Assembly (NCBI GenBank): GCA_031363085.1
Contig: JANLTU010000202.1
Span: 1-33,197, forward strand
Direction: 5' to 3'
DNA: 33,197 bases
Source of the DNA: UBA6921 sp031363085
Lineage (GTDB): Bacteria > Pseudomonadota > Gammaproteobacteria > SG8-11
The notes under the pieces were generated by a model, which saw only the letters and a program-made list of their open reading frames with translations, was not told the DNA's origin and did no database searches. The position numbers and the translations under genes are program-made. Below, in pieces: positions 23,349-29,474 of the stretch; the first letter of the stretch is position 1; each line of letters starts with the position of its first letter.

Positions 23349-24700
23349 GACTCATCCATTGTGGCTCGCACTTGGCGGACACTGCGCAAAAACGGCTTGT
23401 AGCGTTTGACGTCGGCCGGCAACGCCTCCAAGGCGGCTTTAGCGTCGGCGTAATTGGCAAACTCGCTGTACAACACGCCGTACACTTCTTGGCCGTTGTG
23501 GCGCGCTTGATAGATAAAAATCTGCTCCAGGAAATTCTCGCTTCCCTGGCCGCGCAAGAAGCGCTCCAAGTCTTTCACTGCATCGGCAGTGACCCGTAAC
23601 ACTTGAATGCTGAAATGATTGCCGTCGGCTTGGCGTAACCAGTCGCGGGTGCGGTCAACACGGGACATGACAAATGCGTCGAGCGCTGTGTCGCTGAACA
23701 CCTCCGCACCCGCTTCGGCCGCCGGCTTGATGACTGCCGCATTGACGTGGCCATTGCTTGCGGTCACTGATTTGGGCACCGACGCCACCGCCACAATCGG
23801 CTCCGCCGCGCGCAACACCGACCACACCACAATCGCGACGATGGCCAGCAGCGCAGCGGCGCTGATCCACACGTGCGATCTACCTGCGGGCATGCAATAT
23901 TCGCTGTCGTGCAGCGCGGCGGTCATGTGTCGATACATGACCCGCGTTTGTCCGTCGGCGAACGCGGCCAGCAGCGCCTTGTCGGCCATGACATTCACGC
24001 GCCGCATCAATCCCTGCGAGACTTGCGCCAGCAACCGCAATGCCTTGCCCTCGAAGATATCGCCGTTGGCGTGCCCGGCGGCCCGCAGCCGGTGTTGCAC
24101 GTATTCGGTGATCACCTCGGCGGCCAACGGCCCCAGGTTAAAGCTGTGGGTGATGCGCTCGCGTAATTGGCGAATACGCACATCCGCCAGATGCACGTCG
24201 AGCTCCGGCTGCCCGAACAACACGATTTGCAGCAGTTTTTCGCGTTCGGTTTCCAGATTGGTCAGCAGTCGTATTTCTTCCAGCGTGTCCAGCGGCATGC
24301 CCTGCGCTTCTTCAACAAACACCACCACGCGGCGATTTTCCGCATGCCGCGCCAGCAACAATTCCTGCAATGCGTGTTGCGCTTGCAAGCGCGAGACGCT
24401 CGTCGGAAATGGTAAATGCAGCTCGGTGGCGATGGCGAAAATAACGTCGCCCGGATCGATGCGCGGATTGGACAGGTAGACAACCTCGACCGTTTTCGGC
24501 AACCGCGTCTGCAACATCCGGCACAGCATGGTCTTGCCGCTGCCGACTTCACCCACGACCTTGACGATACCTTCGCCGTGGGTGATCGCGTACACCAGCG
24601 CATCCAAAACATCGCCACGTTTACCGCCGGCGTAAAACAACTGTGTGTCCGGTGTGATACTGAACGGCGCGCGCTGCAAACCAAAATGTTCGTAGTACAC
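23345..24700 (-). CDS. mshM: MshM-like AAA ATPase (ExeA family) with C-terminal SPOR-like domain
   Basis: 451 residues with a GTG start at 24700, preceded by GAGGTGA. The ExeA-type start (MYYEHFGLQRAPFSITPDTQ) is followed by Walker A GEVGSGKT (50-57), Walker B VVVFVEEAQ (about 124-132) and sensor motifs. A transmembrane segment lies near 272-292. The C-terminal ~85 residues (HFSIQVLRVTADAVKDLERF onward, with QEVYGVLYSEFANYADAKAA) match a SPOR domain, which binds denuded peptidoglycan glycan strands. ExeA/MshM proteins open or remodel peptidoglycan to let the secretin assemble. The ATPase-TM-SPOR layout fits that job. This is the first gene of the long pilus operon, preceding the secretin gene with a 4-nt overlap. 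Confidence 0.92.
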   Translation of the reverse strand: MYYEHFGLQRAPFSITPDTQLFYAGGKRGDVLDALVYAITHGEGIVKVVGEVGSGKTMLCRMLQTRLPKTVEVVYLSNPRIDPGDVIFAIATELHLPFPTSVSRLQAQHALQELLLARHAENRRVVVFVEEAQGMPLDTLEEIRLLTNLETEREKLLQIVLFGQPELDVHLADVRIRQLRERITHSFNLGPLAAEVITEYVQHRLRAAGHANGDIFEGKALRLLAQVSQGLMRRVNVMADKALLAAFADGQTRVMYRHMTAALHDSEYCMPAGRSHVWISAAALLAIVAIVVWSVLRAAEPIVAVASVPKSVTASNGHVNAAVIKPAAEAGAEVFSDTALDAFVMSRVDRTRDWLRQADGNHFSIQVLRVTADAVKDLERFLRGQGSENFLEQIFIYQARHNGQEVYGVLYSEFANYADAKAALEALPADVKRYKPFLRSVRQVRATMDES

Positions 24701-25041
24701 GGCTCACCTCGCCCGCGCGCAGCGCACGCGCAAAAGGAGCCCTGTATTGATATTTAAACCGATGACCTTCATTACCTTGCCACTCATACGTTAGCCTGCG
24801 GCCCCACGTATACAGCGGCACAAATAGCCTTCCTGTTTAGGCGCACACGAAAAATTAATGTAGCTCGACGAAGAAAACTAATATTCGAGCACGCTGTAAG
24901 CGCGCCGAGTGCTGCCACCGGAAGAGTTTTATGCTTTGAAGTTTTAGGGCGCTGCAAACACCGAATAAAAGCGCGACAGCTCTATAATGGCGCCACTGCG
25001 CAAGCAGTCCGACTCGATTTGCACACGCTGTGGAGATACCC
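24701..25041. other. Divergent intergenic region between the pilus operon and wrbA
   Basis: 341 bp between the GTG of the MshM-like gene (minus) and wrbA (plus). It must carry promoters for both. The plus strand has a perfect TATAAT at 24983-24988, but no good -35 hexamer at 16-18 bp. For the pilus operon no convincing -35/-10 pair was seen, although the AT-rich stretch at about 24845-24895 is a plausible place. Short open frames here show no recognisable family. Confidence 0.6.
24983..24988 (+). promoter_or_regulatory. Putative -10 element for wrbA
   Basis: Consensus TATAAT 53 bp upstream of the wrbA start. The hexamer 17 bp upstream (ACCGAA) is a poor -35, so the promoter may depend on an activator. 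Confidence 0.5.
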
Positions 25042-25638
25042 ATGCCCGAGATTTTGGTGCTGTATTACAGCCGTACCGGTGCGACCGCCGCAATGGCCAA
25101 ACTGATCGCACGCGGCGTTGAAGAAGTGCCGGGGATGCAGGCGCGTTTGCGCACGGTTCCGGCGGTGTCGACGGTATGCGAAGCGACGCACGACAGCATC
25201 CCGGCGCAGGGGCCGCCGTATGCCACGCTCGACGATCTGCGCGACTGCGTTGGTCTGGCGCTTGGCAGTCCCACGCGCTTCGGCAACATGGCAGCAGCGC
25301 TGAAATATTTTCTCGATGGCAGCGGTGCGCTGTGGTTGTCCGGCGGGCTGGCGGGAAAACCCGCCGCCGTGTTCACCTCAACCTCGACCATGCATGGCGG
25401 ACAGGAAAGCACCTTGCTGTCGATGTTCACGCCGCTGCTGCACCACGGCATGCTGCTGGTCGGATTGCCATACACCGAAGTTACACTTTCAACCACCACC
25501 AGCGGCGGCTCGCCCTATGGCGCGACACACTACGCCGGACCGGACGGCAAGCTGCCGCTGAGCGACGACGAGAAAAAATTATGCCGGGTGTTGGGCAACC
25601 GCCTGGCCGACACCGCGCAGCGACTCAAGCTCAAATAA
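25042..25638 (+). CDS. wrbA: WrbA-family NAD(P)H:quinone oxidoreductase (flavodoxin-like)
   Basis: 198 residues from the ATG at 25042, with GGAG about 6 nt upstream; an in-frame GTG at 25030 is less likely. The FMN phosphate loop is YYSRTGATAAMA (about 8-19). Other WrbA signatures are GLALGSPTRFGNMAAALKYF and FTSTSTMHGGQESTLLS. WrbA is a cytosolic tetrameric FMN enzyme that reduces quinones by two electrons, limiting oxidative stress. The gene is monocistronic and convergent with hda; the two reading frames overlap by 8 nt at their stops. wrbA beside hda also occurs in pseudomonads, as I recall. Confidence 0.95.
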   Translation: MPEILVLYYSRTGATAAMAKLIARGVEEVPGMQARLRTVPAVSTVCEATHDSIPAQGPPYATLDDLRDCVGLALGSPTRFGNMAAALKYFLDGSGALWLSGGLAGKPAAVFTSTSTMHGGQESTLLSMFTPLLHHGMLLVGLPYTEVTLSTTTSGGSPYGATHYAGPDGKLPLSDDEKKLCRVLGNRLADTAQRLKLK

Positions 25639-26320
25639 GTGCGCGCACAAACGGAATCGTCAGTTTGCGTTGCGCCGCCAGCGACGCTTGATCAAGGTGG
25701 TCGAGCAAGGCAAACAAGCTGGCGGTATCACGCGGGCAACGGCGCAGCAAAAATTGCGCGACCTCGCTGGGCAACTCGAAGCCACGCTGTTGCGCGCGCA
25801 GTTGCAGGGCGACAAGCTTGTCATTTTCGTCCAGCGCTTCAAGATGCAGCACCAAACCCCAGGCGAGGCGTGAGGTGAGGTCGGGTAACTTCAATTTTAA
25901 TTCGGCGGGCGGCGCACACGCGGACAACGCCAAGCGAGCACCCTGTTCGGTCACACGATTGTAAAGATGAAACAGCGCCTCTTCCCACACCGCCTGCCCG
26001 GCGAGGGCATCGACGTCGTCCACGCACACCAGCGGGCAGCGTTCCAATCCGTCTAATACCTCCGGCGACCAGCGTGCGGCGGCGCGCATCGGCAAATACG
26101 CCGGAGCTTCGCCGCGCGCGGTCGCGGCATGGCAAGCGGCATGCAGCAGATGCGTTTTGCCACTGCCCGGCCCACCCCAGATCAACACCGGCAAATGGTT
26201 TTCGCCGTGCGCGCAGGCGCGCAGGTGATTCAACACTTCGGCATTGCGACCGGGAAAATAATTGGCAAACGACGCGCTGTCGTTGAGGCGGATACCGAGT
26301 GTGAGCTGTGGATGCGGCAC
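25631..26320 (-). CDS. hda: DnaA regulatory inactivator Hda
   Basis: 229 residues with a GTG start at 26320; no clear ribosome site, but the N-terminus QLTLGIRLNDSASFANYFPG matches Hda family starts, including the sliding-clamp-binding QL motif. Walker A is GGPGSGKTH (49-57) and Walker B is LVCVDDVDAL (about 97-106). The family hydrolyses DnaA-bound ATP together with the DNA-loaded beta clamp, preventing over-initiation of replication. It is the last gene of a four-gene operon, 10 nt after the AI-2E family gene, and meets wrbA tail-to-tail. Length is normal for Hda and it lacks the DNA-binding domain IV of DnaA. Confidence 0.95.
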   Translation of the reverse strand: MPHPQLTLGIRLNDSASFANYFPGRNAEVLNHLRACAHGENHLPVLIWGGPGSGKTHLLHAACHAATARGEAPAYLPMRAAARWSPEVLDGLERCPLVCVDDVDALAGQAVWEEALFHLYNRVTEQGARLALSACAPPAELKLKLPDLTSRLAWGLVLHLEALDENDKLVALQLRAQQRGFELPSEVAQFLLRRCPRDTASLFALLDHLDQASLAAQRKLTIPFVRALI

Positions 26321-26330
26321 GGCGCGAATT

Positions 26331-27389
26331 TTAAGCTGACGGTGTGTATAGCGTGCTGTTCAAATAGCGGCGATGCACTTCGCGCAGCAGCACCATGATC
26401 ACGGCCGCCGTCGGCAGTGCCAGCAACACGCCGACGAAACCGAATAACTGCCCGCCCGCCATCACCGCGAACATCACCGCCACCGGATGCAGGCCGATCT
26501 TGTCGCCCACCAACAGCGGCGTGAGCAGCATGCCTTCAAGCATCTGGCCGATACCAAACACCAGCGCCACCCACGCAAGCGGTGTCCATTCCTGAAATTG
26601 CAGATACGCGGCGATGCTCGCCAGCGCGATGCCGGTAATAAAGCCAAGATACGGCACGAAGCTGACCAAGCCCGCGATCAGCCCGATCAGCAATGCGACC
26701 TCCAGGCCGACGATCCACAAACCCAGTGTATACACGCCGGCCAGCGTCGCCATCACCAGCAATTGTCCGCGCAGAAACGCGCCCAACACGACGTCGGCTT
26801 GGCTGGCCATGCGCACAACCGTGGCTTCGATTTTGCGCGGCAGCAATTCGCGAATGTGCGCCACCAGTACGTCCCAATCACGCAGCAGATAAAATGTCAC
26901 CACCGGGATCAGCACCAGATTGGCGAGCCAGCCCAATAACGCCAGACCGGAACTTGATGCTGATGAAAACAACAGTGTGGCGAAACCGCCGGCGTCTCGC
27001 CAATGCGCCAGCAAGGTTTGTTTGAATTGCGTGAGATTCAAGTTACTGGCATCAATGCCGACAGTGCGGGTCAGCCACGGCAGCAGCGTGAACTGCATCC
27101 AATCCACATAGGCCGGCCACTTGGCGACGACGGTACTGATCTGGTGTTCAAGCACCGGCACCAGCAACAACATGCCCGCCAGCAACAACACCAGCAACAC
27201 CGCGAACACCAGCGCCACGCCTGCCGTGCGCGGCCAACGCCGCGCTTCGAGTCGGTCGACCAATGGATCGCCCAAATAGGCCAGCGCCGCAGCAATTAAA
27301 AACGGCGTCAAAATCGGCGCCAGCAAATACAGCAACACGCCGAGCAGCAGCGCGCCGGCAAGCAACAACCATTGCTGCGAATCACTCAT
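26331..27389 (-). CDS. AI-2E family (PerM-like) membrane transporter
   Basis: 352 residues with about eight hydrophobic segments, starting LLLAGALLLGVLLYLLAPIL and ending with LFGFVGVLLALPTAAVI. The soluble loop between helices 2 and 3 (about 80-150) and the motif LVSFVPYLGFITGI are typical of the AI-2E/UPF0118 family. Members were named after an autoinducer-2 exporter, but many act as ion or proton antiporters, so the substrate here is unknown. The start overlaps the end of the phosphatidyltransferase gene by 8 nt. The neighbourhood (CDP-alcohol phosphatidyltransferase and hda) is conserved in several gammaproteobacteria, from general knowledge. Confidence 0.92.
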   Translation of the reverse strand: MSDSQQWLLLAGALLLGVLLYLLAPILTPFLIAAALAYLGDPLVDRLEARRWPRTAGVALVFAVLLVLLLAGMLLLVPVLEHQISTVVAKWPAYVDWMQFTLLPWLTRTVGIDASNLNLTQFKQTLLAHWRDAGGFATLLFSSASSSGLALLGWLANLVLIPVVTFYLLRDWDVLVAHIRELLPRKIEATVVRMASQADVVLGAFLRGQLLVMATLAGVYTLGLWIVGLEVALLIGLIAGLVSFVPYLGFITGIALASIAAYLQFQEWTPLAWVALVFGIGQMLEGMLLTPLLVGDKIGLHPVAVMFAVMAGGQLFGFVGVLLALPTAAVIMVLLREVHRRYLNSTLYTPSA

Positions 27390-27939
27390 GTGTTTTCGAC
27401 GCGCGCACGGCGCTGCGCCCCCAGGTCCACACGTAGTCGATGCCGCTCAGCGCCGTGGTCGTAAGCACGATCCACCCGCCGATCTCGATCATCCACATGC
27501 GCGGAAAATCGAACACCTGCGCAAGCACGATTCCGAACACCAGCACCAATTGCATCAGGGTATTCAACTTGCTGACCAGCGTTGGCGCCATATCAAAGTG
27601 CCCGATGGAAAAATAATAGGCAACACCGCCACTGACGATAATGATATCGCGCGCCAGCACCGCGACCACCAACCACGCCGGCACCAGCGCCAGATAACCG
27701 AGCGAAAGAAATGTCACGACCAGGAGTAATTTGTCGGCCAGCGGGTCGAGCACTGAACCAAGCCGGCTGGCCCAGCCGTAGTGCTTGGCGAGAAATCCGT
27801 CCAGCGCATCCGACGCGCCGGCCACGAACACCAACAGCAGCGCGATGTCGAAATTATGTTGCAACAAAGACCACGCCAGCGGCACCACCAGAACGATACG
27901 CAGCGCCGTAATCAGGTTGGGCAGGTGATGCAGCTTCAT
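27382..27939 (-). CDS. CDP-alcohol phosphatidyltransferase family protein (PgsA-like)
   Basis: 185 residues with several transmembrane helices. The family motif D-x2-DG-x2-AR-x8-G-x3-D-x3-D is present as D44, D47-G48, A51-K52, G61, D65, D69, with the usual Arg replaced by Lys52. All four metal-binding aspartates are kept, so it is probably active. These enzymes swap the CMP of a CDP-alcohol for an alcohol such as glycerol-3-phosphate to make phospholipids. Homology is closest in feel to PgsA, but the family contains other acceptors and the exact product is uncertain. The ATG overlaps the DUF2066 stop by 4 nt and the end overlaps the next gene by 8 nt. Confidence 0.9.
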   Translation of the reverse strand: MKLHHLPNLITALRIVLVVPLAWSLLQHNFDIALLLVFVAGASDALDGFLAKHYGWASRLGSVLDPLADKLLLVVTFLSLGYLALVPAWLVVAVLARDIIIVSGGVAYYFSIGHFDMAPTLVSKLNTLMQLVLVFGIVLAQVFDFPRMWMIEIGGWIVLTTTALSGIDYVWTWGRSAVRASKTHE

Positions 27940-29039
27940 CGCACAAAACGAAACCGCACTACGGGCGCATCCGCGCCGCCGGCGGCGTCTGCAGGCAGCG
28001 GGGTGAGTGTGGCGCCCAAGCGAATATCGCTAGTCAGGCGTTGCACCCCACCTTGTACTTCGATGCGAAATATCAAGTTCAGACCCTCCACGCGCAGCAA
28101 TTGCAGGCGCGCCACCGAAGCCAGCGAGCCAAGATATTTGGTCACGCGCGCGTACTCTTCTAAAGTCTGCACGTCATTGACTTGCAGCGACAGACCGGCC
28201 TCGGCGGTCGCGGTACTGGCGGCGTTATAACGTGCGACCAGCGCATCAATCGCTGTCTGCAAGCCGTTGAGCACGGCGGCATCGCGCGTTTCGCCCGGCG
28301 TGGTCCACGCCTGGGAATTCTCCTGATCATAAAAAGACCAAGTGCTCAGCCAGGCGTTGTTGCGCATCTCGACCTTGCCGACCAACACCGCCTCGGCGTG
28401 ATAACGTGCCGAAGCACGTTTCACCTCGTCGGGCGATGCACCCCAGAGATCGGCGGTTTGCACATTTACATCTTCGGCGTCGAGCTTCGGCAACACCAAC
28501 GGCACGCCGCGCGCTTTGGCCACGTTGTCGACGAATAATTTCCATTCCGGCTTATTGTCAACACCCAACACCACGCGCTCGTTTTGGTCGCCCACGTCCA
28601 GCCACATCCATAACAACAGCGACGGGCGCGCGTTACCCCAGATCGCAACGCCACTTGAGCGTAACAGGCGAATCAGCGCGTCGCGATCAAAGCGTACCCA
28701 CAAGGTGCGCGCCGGCGGTTGCAATAGCGTGCTGCGCGGTCCCGGCGGCGGCGCAGCATTGCGATACACAAATTGCTGCACGTATTGCGGCGCGGCATTG
28801 GTAAGCTCGGCGACTCCCGGCAAGGTACCCACGGACCGGTTGCCCGACACCTTGACCAGCACTTCGGCCAAGGCCGCGCGCATGGCGTCCTGCCGCACCG
28901 CAAGGTCTTGCCCAACCACGGGGACTTCCGCCTCGAAGAGACCGGTGACCTCCATGGCCGGCACAGCGGCACTGGCGCACAACGCACACCACGCCAACAG
29001 CCAGCGGAATTTGCTTGGGTAAAAACATCGAATCGTCAT
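27936..29039 (-). CDS. DUF2066 domain-containing exported protein
   Basis: 367 residues. An N-terminal signal (WLLAWCALCASAAVPAME, cut probably after VPA) is followed by the DUF2066 region: EVTGLFEAEVPVVGQ, AALAEVLVKVSGNRSV and TLWVRFDRDALIRLLRSSGV are typical. The function is unknown; the protein is likely periplasmic. It heads the operon with the phosphatidyltransferase, AI-2E protein and hda genes. AGGGA lies about 9 nt before the ATG at 29039. In many gammaproteobacteria this gene is next to purM, transcribed divergently; here purM is absent and an accessory cassette begins on the other strand. Confidence 0.92.
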   Translation of the reverse strand: MTIRCFYPSKFRWLLAWCALCASAAVPAMEVTGLFEAEVPVVGQDLAVRQDAMRAALAEVLVKVSGNRSVGTLPGVAELTNAAPQYVQQFVYRNAAPPPGPRSTLLQPPARTLWVRFDRDALIRLLRSSGVAIWGNARPSLLLWMWLDVGDQNERVVLGVDNKPEWKLFVDNVAKARGVPLVLPKLDAEDVNVQTADLWGASPDEVKRASARYHAEAVLVGKVEMRNNAWLSTWSFYDQENSQAWTTPGETRDAAVLNGLQTAIDALVARYNAASTATAEAGLSLQVNDVQTLEEYARVTKYLGSLASVARLQLLRVEGLNLIFRIEVQGGVQRLTSDIRLGATLTPLPADAAGGADAPVVRFRFVR

Positions 29040-29470
29040 CGCAGGGTTCCCTGTGCAGCAGCGACGCCGAGTTTACACGGCCGCCGTTGCCCATGGCGAG
29101 ACCCTGACGCAACCTGGAAAAATTTGCGCCGCCTGCGACTTGCAGTGCTTCCGGCACGGCGGCTAAAAACCTTCTGCGGTATTAAACGCGATGCGCTGCT
29201 GTTCCCCGCACCGACAGCAGACACCATCACCTCGGCACGAGCGCGCTTAAGCTTCGTCCATTCATCGGATTTGACTTTTACTACACACCGCAATAAATAT
29301 AGCTGCGACCCCACGCACCGGACACCGGTCTGCCCACTCAACAGAAGCAGCCGCCGGACACAGACTTCATGGAAGAAGACGATGACCACACTTCGCAGTA
29401 CTCAAAATTTCACTTTCGCGGTGCCGCGCGATGACTGCATGCAATTCGACCAGGTCCATCGGAGGGCGCG
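29040..29470. other. Divergent intergenic region at the boundary to the accessory cassette
   Basis: 431 bp between the DUF2066 start (minus) and the metalloprotease start (plus). The part nearest DUF2066 shows no recognisable gene. The right part holds a possible plus-strand promoter (29271-29299) and a 30-codon mini-ORF (29382-29474), both listed separately. No tRNA, integrase remnant or repeat marking an insertion boundary was seen. Confidence 0.55.
29271..29299 (+). promoter_or_regulatory. Possible promoter of the metalloprotease/VgrG cassette
   Basis: TTGACT (5/6 match to -35) is followed after 17 bp by TAAATA, a weak -10, in a locally AT-rich stretch about 170 bp before the protease start. 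It is the best candidate in the gap but not strong. Confidence 0.35.
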
Positions 29471-29474
29471 ATGA
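29382..29474 (+). CDS. 30-residue mini-ORF resembling a VgrG N-terminus (possible remnant or leader)
   Basis: The ORF begins MTTLRSTQNFTFAVPRDD, and its stop overlaps the protease ATG as ATGA. Its NFTFAV and the pattern M-x2-L near the start match the beginning of the VgrG at 33057 (MAKLSGNIANFTFAVEGTAT) with one residue less between. At the DNA level, the first codons and the NFTFAV codons are also similar. It is too short to function as VgrG. It could be a truncated vgrG left by recombination, a coupled leader peptide or chance. A purine-rich GAAGAAG lies close upstream, so translation is possible. Confidence 0.35.
   Translation: MTTLRSTQNFTFAVPRDDCMQFDQVHRRAR

Noticed and set aside
29036..29389. 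A 117-codon minus-strand open frame upstream of DUF2066
   Set aside because: Arg/Lys/Ser-rich low-information translation with no family; it would overlap the DUF2066 start by 4 nt but has no ribosome site.
28773..29474. A 233-codon plus-strand open frame across DUF2066 and the intergenic region
   Set aside because: Most of it is antisense to DUF2066; only its last 30 codons, from an internal ATG at 29382, merit attention.
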